39,585 bases of DNA, taken from the NCBI GenBank assembly GCA_000517005.1, contig KI911965.1:444994-484578 (forward strand), given 5' to 3'. Each line of letters opens with the position of its first letter. Position 1 is the first letter of the stretch. A program made the translations under genes and the position numbers. The notes under the pieces were generated by a model, which saw only the letters and a list, made by a program, of their open reading frames with translations, was not told where the DNA came from and made no database searches. Below, piece by piece: positions 25,609 through 33,393 of this stretch. This DNA comes from Microvirga lupini (GTDB taxonomy: Bacteria; Pseudomonadota; Alphaproteobacteria; Rhizobiales; Beijerinckiaceae).

Positions 25609-26763
25609 TTACGAAACCAGACCCGCCGAAGGCGAAACGACTTTTACCGCGGATGTATCGGCACCGACCGGCAGAGACTCGTTGATGCGCCGGAAGGTGG
25701 CGAGCGCCTGACCGACGATCTGGTCCATGTTGTAATAGCGATAGGTCGCCAGACGGCCGACGAACCACACATCGGGCGTTGCCAGGGCAAGCCGCTCGTA
25801 TTTCTTGAACAGCTCCTGATTCTCCACCTTCGGAATCGGGTAATAAGGATCGCCTTCGGCGGACGGATATTCGTATGTCAGCGCCGTCTTGGCATGTTCC
25901 TGACCCGTCAGATGCTTGTACTCCGTGACGCGGGTATAGTCGTGCGTCTGCGGGTAGTTCACCACGCCCACGGGCTGATGCCAGGCCTTGTCGAGGGTGA
26001 CATGCTCGAAGCGCAGGGAGCGATAGGGCAGTTTGCCGAACTGGAAGTTGAAGTATTCGTCGATCGGGCCGCAATAGATGACGCGGCGATGGGGGACGAT
26101 GTTCTTCACGTCGTCGTATTCGGTCTGCGTCATGATGTGGATGTTCGGATGGCCGACCATCTTCTCGAACATCCGCGTATAGCCGTGCTTCGGCATGAAC
26201 TGGAATTCGTCCGTGAAATAGCGGTCGTCCCGGTTCGTGCGCGTCGGCACGCGCGAGGTCACCGACTTGTCGAGCTCGGAAGGATCGAGTCCCCATTGCT
26301 TGCGCGTATAGCCGCGGAAGAATTTTTCGTAGAGCTCCCGCCCGATGACGGAGACCACCACGTCTTCGGAGGTTTTGATCTCGCCGATCTTTTCCGCCCG
26401 CTCGGCGAACCAGTCCTGCAATTGCTCGGAGGTGAGGTTCAGCCCATAGAGCTTGTTGACGGTATCGAGGTTGATCGGAATCGGCACGAGCATGCCATCC
26501 ACTTCCGCCAGCACCCGATGCTCGTAGAAGCGCCATTCGGTGAAGCGGGATAAATAGTCGAAGATCTGCTTGGAATTGGTATGGAAGATATGCGGGCCAT
26601 ACTGGTGGATGAGCAGGCCGTCATTGTCGTATCGGTCATAGGCATTGCCGCCGATATGATTGCGGCGATCGATGAGAAGCACACGCTCGTTACGCTCGGT
26701 GGCGAGGCGTTCCGCGAGAACGCTGCCCGCGAAACCGGCGCCGACGATCAACCAATCATACAT
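25609..26763 (-). CDS. glf: UDP-galactopyranose mutase
   Basis: A 384-residue FAD enzyme converting UDP-galactopyranose to UDP-galactofuranose. The FAD-binding motif IVGAGFAGSVLAERLA is at residues 6-21, with IDRRNHIGGNAYD and YGPHIFHT just after, all hallmarks of Glf. The middle carries RPTRTNRDDRYF and YTRMFEKMVGHPNI; the C-terminus has VGRLATYRYYNMDQIVGQAL. Length matches bacterial Glf (about 380). It begins six bases after the stop of the glycosyltransferase gene, so both are in one operon making a Galf-containing surface glycan or related product. Terminator at 25415-25449 ends the unit. Confidence 0.95.
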   Translation of the reverse strand: MYDWLIVGAGFAGSVLAERLATERNERVLLIDRRNHIGGNAYDRYDNDGLLIHQYGPHIFHTNSKQIFDYLSRFTEWRFYEHRVLAEVDGMLVPIPINLDTVNKLYGLNLTSEQLQDWFAERAEKIGEIKTSEDVVVSVIGRELYEKFFRGYTRKQWGLDPSELDKSVTSRVPTRTNRDDRYFTDEFQFMPKHGYTRMFEKMVGHPNIHIMTQTEYDDVKNIVPHRRVIYCGPIDEYFNFQFGKLPYRSLRFEHVTLDKAWHQPVGVVNYPQTHDYTRVTEYKHLTGQEHAKTALTYEYPSAEGDPYYPIPKVENQELFKKYERLALATPDVWFVGRLATYRYYNMDQIVGQALATFRRINESLPVGADTSAVKVVSPSAGLVS

Positions 26764-26769
26764 TCCGGA

Positions 26770-27987
26770 TCACTCCGCAGGCGTGGTGGCATAAACGGGA
26801 AGGGACGAGACGGGACGATCGGCGGTCGCGTCGCCGGTGGCATCCAGCATGAGCTTGTGCATGGAGGCCCAGGTTTTGTCCCACGATCCGGCCGCCAAGT
26901 GACGGTCGACCTTGGCAAGCCACGCTTCCTTCGGCCGGGCCAGGATGGTCTCAACCTTGGCAACCACCTCCTTCGCGTCCTTCGCGATCTCGACGAGGCC
27001 CTTCTCGCCGTAAGGCCGCACCACATCGGTGATCGGCGTCGAGACGACCGGCACGCCGGCCGCCAGGAACTCCGGTGTCTTCGTCGGGCTGATAAACTTC
27101 GTCGCCTCGTTCAGCGCGAAATTCATGAAGCCGACATCCCAGCCGGACAGGTAATGCGGCAATTCATTGTAGGATTTTCCGCCGAGCCAATGAATGTTGG
27201 GCCGCTGCGGCAGGGTCGAGGGATCGATCTTCACCACGGGACCGATCATCACGAAGTTCCAGTCGGGGCGCAGATCGGCGACCTCGGCCAGGAGATCGAT
27301 ATCCATGCGCTCGTCGACGACGCCGAAGAAGCCGAGGCGGACATGCGGAATCTGCGCCTGATCGTCGGGATCCTTGTCGATCGAGCGCGCCTGGGAGAAG
27401 TGATGGAAATCGATGGAAGACGGAAAGCCGTGAACGCTGCGATGACGATGGCGCTTGGCCTCATAGAGGCTCATGCCTCCCGTGAAGACCAGATCGCAAC
27501 GGGCGAAAAGAGCATTTTCCAGGTCGAGCAGTTCCTGTGACGCGCCCCGGAAAAGCGAGAGTTCGTCCATGTTGTCGTAGACGCAAAGGTCGCATTCGAG
27601 ATCGCTGGTAAAGGCCATGGCCATCGGCGTGTAGTACCAGAACACGCGCGGGCTCTTGGCCTCGCGGCCGATCAGTTCCTCGATCAGATCATGCTGCTCG
27701 GCGATGATGTCCTCATGCGACAGACCCTCGGGAAGCACCGGCACGGCAATGGTCACGCCTTGAGGTCGATCGCTCACATCCATATGAGGCTTTGCGCCTG
27801 CCTTGAAGACCGGCTCTTCGATGATCAGCACGTCGTAATGCTTGACGGCACGGCTGAGCAGATGCTGAGGACGCTGCCAGACGAAATCCCAGCGAAGGTG
27901 AGAGAAACAGACGAGGAGGGGTTTTTCTGAACCGGCTTGGACAGGCGAACGAAGGGCATAGGACTGCGTCATCAAACGCTCATGCAT
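26770..27987 (-). CDS. glycosyltransferase (GT-B, family-1-like)
   Basis: A 405-residue GT-B-fold protein. The N-terminal block LLVCFSHLRWDFVWQRPQHLLSRA (24-47) is typical of a GT1/GT4-like group that pairs with glf; the C-terminal Rossmann lobe has RLGFFGVVDERMD, IHWLGGKSYNELPHYLSGWDVGFMNF and KTPEFLAAGVPVVSTP, where the conserved Glu contacts the nucleotide sugar. GAGG lies nine bases before the ATG at 27987; Met6 is an alternative. Coupling to glf suggests it uses UDP-galactofuranose or acts on the same glycan; acceptor is unknown. Confidence 0.85.
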   Translation of the reverse strand: MHERLMTQSYALRSPVQAGSEKPLLVCFSHLRWDFVWQRPQHLLSRAVKHYDVLIIEEPVFKAGAKPHMDVSDRPQGVTIAVPVLPEGLSHEDIIAEQHDLIEELIGREAKSPRVFWYYTPMAMAFTSDLECDLCVYDNMDELSLFRGASQELLDLENALFARCDLVFTGGMSLYEAKRHRHRSVHGFPSSIDFHHFSQARSIDKDPDDQAQIPHVRLGFFGVVDERMDIDLLAEVADLRPDWNFVMIGPVVKIDPSTLPQRPNIHWLGGKSYNELPHYLSGWDVGFMNFALNEATKFISPTKTPEFLAAGVPVVSTPITDVVRPYGEKGLVEIAKDAKEVVAKVETILARPKEAWLAKVDRHLAAGSWDKTWASMHKLMLDATGDATADRPVSSLPVYATTPAE

Positions 27988-28180
27988 AGCGCCATCCTCA
28001 AATACAGGTGTGTTGTCGCGATCGGACGGAAGAACACGGCCCGGGGTGAATAAAGCGATGTCTTAAGTGAAGCGCACCAGCGAAGGGTCGTGGTCGCAAT
28101 CGATTAAAGAACGCAGACGAGGCCATTTGGTTCCATTTGCGTTCATCTTCATGAACGGCTATTCATGGTTATAGCCAGGA

Positions 28181-28492
28181 TCATTTCTTTTCGAGCATCA
28201 GTGTGCCTTGCTTTTGAATGAAGGTCTTCGCCTTCTCTGCAACCATGGCAAGGATCCACGGCAGCTGCACTTCGACCCGCACCTGATCCTGCATCACTTT
28301 AAGGTGGCCGTTGACGTTCTGGCCCATGGCGCCGACACGAAAATCCATGCGGTTTCCGTTCCAGGTCTCATCGATGGATGCGACCTTGTCCCCGAACTGG
28401 GATTTCAGACCCGTCATGCCGCCATGAAGCCGGCGCATGGCTTCGGCCTGGCCGAGATTATGAGGAATGGAAACGATCAGTGGCTTGGCCAT
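28181..28492 (-). CDS. polyhydroxyalkanoic-acid-system family protein
   Basis: A 103-residue protein matching the small family found beside PHA genes (SIPHNLGQAEAMRRLHGGMTGLKSQFG near the start, MDFRVGAMGQNVNGHLKVMQDQVRVEVQLPWILAMVAEK later). Despite the name its role in polyhydroxyalkanoate granules is not established; the fold is a small alpha/beta domain. No PHA synthase or phasin is in this window. The ATG at 28492 has GGAG seven bases upstream; an earlier in-frame start would add a poor 22-residue leader. It is probably followed by no co-transcribed gene. Confidence 0.85.
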   Translation of the reverse strand: MAKPLIVSIPHNLGQAEAMRRLHGGMTGLKSQFGDKVASIDETWNGNRMDFRVGAMGQNVNGHLKVMQDQVRVEVQLPWILAMVAEKAKTFIQKQGTLMLEKK

Positions 28493-28543
28493 GGGGGTGC
28501 TCCGCTTTTCATCAACAAGCGAAGCAGTGCAGGTCGGGTTCCC

Positions 28544-28560
28544 GAGCATCGGACCCAAAA
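28544..28560 (+). repeat. truncated copy of the AAAAGTGG repeat
   Basis: GAGCATCGGACCCAAAA matches the left end of the repeat at 1103-1118 with few changes, then stops just before the next gene's stop codon at 28565. It is a remnant or short form of the same family. Confidence 0.55.
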
Positions 28561-28564
28561 AGCG

Positions 28565-28870
28565 CTACAGCATTTCCACCTTGATCGCGCGAATCACGAT
28601 GGTCTCCTGCTCGAACCGGCGTTCCAGATCCGCCCGATAGCGCTCCCACCAGGGATGATCGAGTTCGCGGGCCATGACTTCGAACACGACGATATCGTCG
28701 TGGGATGTATGACCGCCCTCCTTCCAGACACCTTCTGCGGGTGCGCGTGTGAAGCTCGTAATTCCACCGAACCGCTCGGACAGTTCCGTGCGAACCCGTG
28801 CATAGACCGCCCGGTCGAGACGGCGGCCTTTATTGTCGGCAAGCGGCAGCAGAATCTGAACCAGGTGCAT
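28565..28870 (-). CDS. conserved hypothetical protein, 101 residues
   Basis: A small soluble protein: MHLVQILLPLADNKGRRLDRAVYARVRTELSERFGG..., then FTRAPAEGVWKEGG, HDDIVVFEVMARELDHPWWERYRADLERRFEQETIVIRAIKVEML. The alternating beta-alpha pattern and ~100-residue length suggest a ferredoxin-like or dimeric alpha/beta-barrel fold. The ATG at 28870 is preferred because AAGGGG lies six bases upstream; an ATG six bases earlier overlaps that site. I recall similar proteins widely in alphaproteobacteria without known function. Neighbours are other small minus-strand genes, spaced but possibly co-transcribed. Confidence 0.8.
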   Translation of the reverse strand: MHLVQILLPLADNKGRRLDRAVYARVRTELSERFGGITSFTRAPAEGVWKEGGHTSHDDIVVFEVMARELDHPWWERYRADLERRFEQETIVIRAIKVEML

Positions 28871-28949
28871 CGACATCCCCTTGAGAGCGCCTCGGGCTGG
28901 CGCAGGAAAATAGTTCAGGGGAAAGAAAAGGCGAGGCCTTCGTTCCAGC

Positions 28950-29306
28950 TTAAGCCTGCAGAGCGACAAACAGCTCGCGATCCGATTCGGGCCATTCGTC
29001 ATCGAGCCGGTAACGACTCGAAGGCTTCGAGACACGCCACGTGTAATCCGTGGATGCATGTATCGCCTCTGAAGGACGCAAGCGACGCGCGGTTCCATCC
29101 GCCTGCACTTCGTCGATCACGACGAAGCCGAAGATGGTAAGCCGCGTTGCCATGACCTTGGTTGCGCGATCGTTCGCCGCGATGGGCAAGGAGCCTGCGG
29201 CATAGACCGCATCCATGAGACTCCGTTGATCGCGGCTTGGATTGTCCGACGAGCGTGCGCCCGGAAAGCGAATGACATTCGTCGGCTGAGACGATCTCGA
29301 TTCCAT
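28950..29306 (-). CDS. hypothetical protein, 118 residues
   Basis: A short protein starting with polar residues and the motif VIRFPGAR (11-18), common near the N-terminus of various alphaproteobacterial proteins. The rest reads RSLMDAVYAAGSLPIAANDRATKVMATRLTIFGFVVIDEVQADGTARRL and a tail with DYTWRV and DDEWPESDRELF. No signal or membrane segment. AAGGG lies nine bases before the ATG. I do not recognise a family; coding appears real from amino-acid composition. It is separated from the next small gene by about 80 bases. Confidence 0.65.
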   Translation of the reverse strand: MESRSSQPTNVIRFPGARSSDNPSRDQRSLMDAVYAAGSLPIAANDRATKVMATRLTIFGFVVIDEVQADGTARRLRPSEAIHASTDYTWRVSKPSSRYRLDDEWPESDRELFVALQA

Positions 29307-29364
29307 TTAAGCAACCCTTGGTCCCGAATCGGGCCAAGAATCGCCGGAAGGGATTAAGAAGCGC

Positions 29365-29787
29365 CTAATCGAGCCTGTGCAGGGAAACATAGGCGGTGCC
29401 GGCGGACGTCAGCCCCAGCGCCTGGGCAGGACCTTTGGCGAGATCGATGATACGCCGGTGAGCGAACGGACCACGATCGTTCACCCGGACGACGACCGAG
29501 CGGCCGTTGGTTTCGTTCACGACCCTAAGTCTCGTGCCGAACGGCAGAGAGCGATGAGCGGCGGTCATGTCATAGGAATTGAAGCGCTCGCCGCTGGCGG
29601 TCTTGCGTCCGTGAAATCCTGGTCCGTACCAGGAGGCGGTGCCGCGCTGAAAGGCTTTGCCGGTCTCGATATTGGCTTGTGAGATGGACCCCGTGACGCT
29701 GGGGTCGTTGGAGGCAGTTGTATTGCAGGCTGCTACGAAAAAAAGAAGTGGCACCATTGCAGATGCACGGGTGAGGGTATTTTTCAA
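29365..29787 (-). CDS. rlpA: RlpA-family septal lipoprotein / lytic transglycosylase
   Basis: A 140-residue lipoprotein of the RlpA double-psi beta-barrel family, which cleaves denuded peptidoglycan glycan strands at the septum. The lipobox FFVAAC places the lipidated cysteine at residue 21. The barrel runs from ~48: GTASWYGPGFHGRKTASGERFN, AAHRSLPFGTRLRV and VVVRVNDRGPF, with Glu67, His78 and Asp104 matching catalytic residues of active RlpA. It lacks the C-terminal SPOR domain of enteric RlpA. Translation starts at TTG (29787), supported by AAGGGGAG seven bases upstream; the next Met (residue 11) would shorten the signal peptide. Confidence 0.88.
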   Translation of the reverse strand: MKNTLTRASAMVPLLFFVAACNTTASNDPSVTGSISQANIETGKAFQRGTASWYGPGFHGRKTASGERFNSYDMTAAHRSLPFGTRLRVVNETNGRSVVVRVNDRGPFAHRRIIDLAKGPAQALGLTSAGTAYVSLHRLD

Positions 29788-30151
29788 GGACAGTCTCCCC
29801 TTCCGTTTTGCTTGGAAGTGAAACTGAGCCTTAAAAAGGCAAGAATAAGGCGCTGAGAAATTTTCCTACGTTCACTTATCCTTCAGAGTTATAAAACTAT
29901 TCGCAAAACTAGCCTGGGAAGGATCTCACTCCAGCCTATTTTAGCCTGAATAACATTGCTCTTCCGCTGAGGAAAAGTTTTACCTTTTCGTGATCCTGCG
30001 CCGGTTTCTCGACGACAATCGTGACAAGCTCGAAGCCTTTCAGCCGGTGCTGTTCTCGAGCCCGGCCGAAACTGTGGGCACCACTTTTGGTCCGATGCTC
30101 GCAGCTTGATGAGTTACATCGCTCGATGCGAACCGAAGGCCGCACGAGGCG
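29788..30151. other. 364-base gap: AT-rich rlpA leader and degraded repeat
   Basis: No convincing gene lies between rlpA and the MATE gene. Bases 29788-29960 are unusually AT-rich for this window and should contain the rlpA promoter (minus). From 30073 onwards lies a degraded repeat. A plus-strand stretch around 29972-30075 stays open (it would read KFYLFVILRRFLDDNRDKL) but has no start codon or ribosome site; it may be a gene remnant. Confidence 0.5.
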
Positions 30152-30156
30152 CTAGC
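30073..30156 (+). repeat. degraded copy of the AAAAGTGG repeat
   Basis: GTGGGCACCACTTTTGGTCCGATGCTCG and later CCGCACGAGGCGCTA (30140-30154) correspond in order to parts of 1113-1215; the last 15 bases are identical. The repeat end provides the stop codon of the MATE gene on the minus strand (TAG at 30152-30154). Confidence 0.65.
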
Positions 30157-31573
30157 TCGCAAACGCCTCCTGAACGTCCCGCGGCGTCGCCGTGACCAGC
30201 CCCAGCCTGTCGCGGCGAAGCCAGCGCCACAGCATCAGCGAAGCCACGACCGCAAGGGCCGTGGCCAGCCCGATCCAGATGCCGACGCCGCGGAGACTCG
30301 TGCCGAAGGCCAGGGTAGCGCCGAGCGGCAGCCCGATTCCCCAATAGCCGAGGGCCGCGTACAGCATGGGAACGCGGGTATCCTGCAATCCGCGCAGCAT
30401 TCCGGCTCCGACGGCCTGCGCGCCGTCCGCCAGTTGGAAGATGGCGGCCAGCACCAGGAACGAGCGCGCCAGATCGATGACAAGCGCATTCTTGGGATCG
30501 TTCACGTCGAGAAAGGCGCCGATCAGGAGATGGGGCGCGAAGAGCATGAGGGATGCCGTCACGGCCATGAAGCCGGTGCCCAGCGCAAAGGAGGTCCAGC
30601 CGGCGCGGGTGACGCCTCCGGCATCCTGAGCGCCATAGGCCCGGCCCACGCGCACGGTCACGGCCTGCCCGATTCCAAGCGGAACGGAAAAGCAGAAGGA
30701 TGCGATCTGCAGAGCGATTGCATGAGCCGCCAGCTCATTCTCGCCGAGCCGACCCATCAGCATTGCGGCCGCATTGAAGATCGTCACCTCGAAGGTGAGC
30801 GTCAGGCCGATGGGGAGGCCGATCTGCCAGAGAGTGCGATAACGCGGCCAGTCGGCCCGCCAGAAGCGTCCAAAAATGTGATAGCGCTTTAGCCTCGGGT
30901 GAAGGACGATCACCAGGGCGAGCGCCGCGAACATGAACGTGCTCGAGATCACCGTGCCGAGTCCCGCCCCGATCAGCCCGAAGGCCGGCAGACCGAAGGA
31001 GCCGAACATCAGGGCATAGGCCGCGCCGAAATTGACCGGGATGGCGAGCAGGCCGATGAACAGGGCCCAGCCGGGGCGCTCCAGGGCCGCCAGGAACGAG
31101 CGCAGCACCAGGAAGAGCAGAAACGGCAGAAGGCTCCACTGAAGTGCGCGCAGGTATTCGCCGGCATTGTGGGCGAGCCCGGGCTCCTGCCCGATGGCTA
31201 GAAGGATCCGTTCGCCATTCCAGGCCACGATCCAGATCGGGATGGCAACGGTGACCGACGCCCAAAAACCCTGGCGCACCGTGCGCCGGACCTCGCGCAC
31301 GGAATGACGCTTACGGCCGAGTTCCTCTGCGATGATCGGTGAGGTCGCGTTGACGAGTCCGATGCCGAAGATCAGGAAGGCGAAATAGAGGTTGGTGCCG
31401 AGCGCGCCTGCGGCAAGCGCCTCCGACCCCATCCAACCCATCAGGATGACGTCGGACGTGATCAGGGCGGTCTGCGCAAGCGTTGCGAGCACCAGCGGCC
31501 AGCCAAGGGCCAGGGTTGCACGCAGCTCCGCCAGCCAGGCGGCGCGCTCAAAGGTCGAATCTCTCGAAATCAT
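30152..31573 (-). CDS. MATE family efflux transporter
   Basis: A 473-residue membrane protein with about twelve hydrophobic helices, of the NorM-like branch of the MATE family, which exports cationic or organic compounds in exchange for H+ or Na+. Family features are LGWPLVLATLAQTALITSDVILMGWMG near the start, GLVNATSPIIAEELGRK, FLAALERPGWAL and PLGIGQAVTVRVGRAYGA in the second half. The ATG at 31573 opens the protein; the frame stays open far upstream only as antisense to the amidoligase. It is divergent from the amidoligase-GATase pair across 144 bases, suggesting a functional link. Exported compound unknown. Confidence 0.9.
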   Translation of the reverse strand: MISRDSTFERAAWLAELRATLALGWPLVLATLAQTALITSDVILMGWMGSEALAAGALGTNLYFAFLIFGIGLVNATSPIIAEELGRKRHSVREVRRTVRQGFWASVTVAIPIWIVAWNGERILLAIGQEPGLAHNAGEYLRALQWSLLPFLLFLVLRSFLAALERPGWALFIGLLAIPVNFGAAYALMFGSFGLPAFGLIGAGLGTVISSTFMFAALALVIVLHPRLKRYHIFGRFWRADWPRYRTLWQIGLPIGLTLTFEVTIFNAAAMLMGRLGENELAAHAIALQIASFCFSVPLGIGQAVTVRVGRAYGAQDAGGVTRAGWTSFALGTGFMAVTASLMLFAPHLLIGAFLDVNDPKNALVIDLARSFLVLAAIFQLADGAQAVGAGMLRGLQDTRVPMLYAALGYWGIGLPLGATLAFGTSLRGVGIWIGLATALAVVASLMLWRWLRRDRLGLVTATPRDVQEAFAS

Positions 31574-31717
31574 GGTGGTGGGCTTGTAGCCAACCCCAGG
31601 TCGGAAAGCCACACCCGCCGTGTCGGCCCAGGTCTCTCTCCTGATCAAGGAACCCGAGCGGAAGCGCACCCGTTCATCCCATTGCTCACGTTTTCGTGTT
31701 GCCTTCCGGAGTCTTTT

Positions 31718-32695
31718 ATGGCGCAGCCTGCGCTTTCGACCGAGATCGATTTTGCCCTGCCGCCGCTCCTGCACAACGAGCAGGGACAGGTGCGCACGGT
31801 CGGCATCGAAATCGAGTTCGTCGGTCCTTCCGCCGAGAGGACCGTGCAGGCCCTGCAGGAGGCGTTCGGCGGCCGGCTGATCGAGGAGGACCCGCATGCT
31901 TTCGCCCTGAAGGAATCGGCCATCGGCGATCTGAATGTGGAACTCGACAGCCGGATCCTGCATCCGGGCAAGCAGGCTGGAACGCAGAGAGGCGTCCTGC
32001 CCAAGATCGCTGCCCTGTTCGGCTTTGCGGCCCGCTATCTCGTTCCGTGCGAACTCGTCACGGCACCGATTCCGATCGATCAGCTGCAGGAGCTCAATCG
32101 AATCCTGACGGTTCTGCGCGGGGTCGGGGCCAAGGGCACGCAGGATGCGCCCCTCTATGCCTTCGGCCTGCATTTCAACCCGGAAATCCCGCGCCAAGAT
32201 GCAGCAACCGTCACGGCTTTCATGAAGAGCTTCGCCCTGCTCAATCCCTGGCTCCGGCGAGAGGCCTCTCCGGATACCACCCGCAATCTTCTGGGCTTCG
32301 CCGATCCGTTTCCGACCGAGTATGTCCGCAGGATCGCCGATCCGGATTACTGGCCGGACATTCCCGCCTTTATCAACGATTATCTCAGCCACAACGCGAC
32401 CCGGAACCGGGACCTCGATCTCCTGCCGCTCCTGCATCACTTCGATGCGAAGCGTGTGCGCGCCATCCTGCCGAACGAGAAGATCAACAGCCGCCCGACC
32501 TTCCATTACCGCCTGCCCGATGCGCGGGTGAGCGATCCCGGCTGGAGCATCGCGCCAGACTGGAACCGCTGGGTCTGCGTCGAACGGCTGGCAAGCGACC
32601 GCGCGAAGCTGAATGCCGTCGGGTCCGCCTATCTGTCATTCGAGGGAGAGGACAAGAGCTGGGCCAACGTGGTGGAGCAGATCGTACGGTCATGA
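31718..32695 (+). CDS. amidoligase family protein
   Basis: A 325-residue enzyme of the amidoligase family (glutamate-cysteine-ligase/glutamine-synthetase superfamily), which forms amide bonds between a carboxylate and an amine with ATP. The core shows RTVGIEIEFVG (27-36) with the metal-binding glutamates, then NVELDSR (73-79) and PCELVTAPIP (110-119), in the order expected. GGAG lies six bases before the ATG at 31718. Its stop overlaps the start of the GATase-like gene (ATGA). In published comparative work such ligases are often coupled to class-I GATase-like enzymes and proposed to make gamma-glutamyl-type amides or tag peptides. The substrate here is unknown. Confidence 0.88.
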   Translation: MAQPALSTEIDFALPPLLHNEQGQVRTVGIEIEFVGPSAERTVQALQEAFGGRLIEEDPHAFALKESAIGDLNVELDSRILHPGKQAGTQRGVLPKIAALFGFAARYLVPCELVTAPIPIDQLQELNRILTVLRGVGAKGTQDAPLYAFGLHFNPEIPRQDAATVTAFMKSFALLNPWLRREASPDTTRNLLGFADPFPTEYVRRIADPDYWPDIPAFINDYLSHNATRNRDLDLLPLLHHFDAKRVRAILPNEKINSRPTFHYRLPDARVSDPGWSIAPDWNRWVCVERLASDRAKLNAVGSAYLSFEGEDKSWANVVEQIVRS

Positions 32696-33393
32696 CGAGC
32701 CCCCTGATCGGCGTCACCACATCCCGGCGTGGTGGGTGGCGCAGCTACCTCATGCACCGGCTGGCGCTCTATCGCGCTGGCGCGCGCTCCGTTCGCCTCA
32801 TGCCCGGTCATCCGCTGCCGGCGGAGCCGCTGCAAGGTCTCGTGATCGGCGGCGGCGACGATATCGGCGCGGAGATCTATGGCGGAAAGGTCCTGCCGGA
32901 CGTGCGCATCGATCCCGAGCGCGACAAGTTGGAGCTCGGCCTGCTCAAGGCGGCACTCCCGGCGGGGCTCCCGATCCTTGGCATCTGCCGTGGATCGCAG
33001 ATGATCAACGTGGCGCTCGGTGGCACACTGCACACGGACATCTACGAGGTCTATGTTCAGGCGCCGAAGATGCGCACGGTCATGCCGCGCAAGACGGTCA
33101 CCATCGAGCACGGCTCGCGATTGGACCGCATCCTGAACTGCAACCCCTGTCAGGTGAACGCGCTGCATCACCAATCCGTCGACCGGCTCGGGCAGGGATT
33201 GAAGATCGCAGCTCATGACGAGAGCGGCATCGTGCAGGCCATCGAGAGCGAGAGCGCCCCGTTCCTGCTCGGCGTTCAATGGCATCCGGAACTTCTGGTG
33301 TGGAAGAAGCCGCAGCAGCGGTTGTTCACGGCTCTGGCCGAAGCGGCGCGCGAGGCTGCAGCACCTCTCTCTGCAGCGGCCCTTGCATCGTGA
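32692..33393 (+). CDS. class-I GATase-like gamma-glutamyl hydrolase (Peptidase C26)
   Basis: A 233-residue cytosolic hydrolase. The nucleophile Cys99 lies in LPILGICRGSQMINVALGGTLHTDI, and the GVQWHPE block gives His198 and Glu200, so the triad is complete. VIGGGDDIGAEIYGG (51-65) is a Peptidase C26 feature. Relatives such as PuuD cleave gamma-glutamyl-GABA. It overlaps the amidoligase by four bases, so ligase and hydrolase are made together; it may hydrolyse a gamma-glutamyl intermediate or supply ammonia. It ends with no spacer against the convergent kinase gene. Confidence 0.9.
   Translation: MTSPLIGVTTSRRGGWRSYLMHRLALYRAGARSVRLMPGHPLPAEPLQGLVIGGGDDIGAEIYGGKVLPDVRIDPERDKLELGLLKAALPAGLPILGICRGSQMINVALGGTLHTDIYEVYVQAPKMRTVMPRKTVTIEHGSRLDRILNCNPCQVNALHHQSVDRLGQGLKIAAHDESGIVQAIESESAPFLLGVQWHPELLVWKKPQQRLFTALAEAAREAAAPLSAAALAS

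Noticed and set aside
28141-28156. GTTCAT/ATGAAC palindrome as a terminator
   Set aside because: Six-base stem with no U-run on either strand.
29936-30145. 69-codon minus-strand frame between rlpA and the MATE gene
   Set aside because: No ribosome site, overlaps the degraded repeat, and no recognisable family.
31574-32506. Long minus-strand open frame continuing upstream from the MATE gene (784 codons in total)
   Set aside because: It is antisense to the amidoligase; composition is not protein-like there, and the MATE family starts at 31573.
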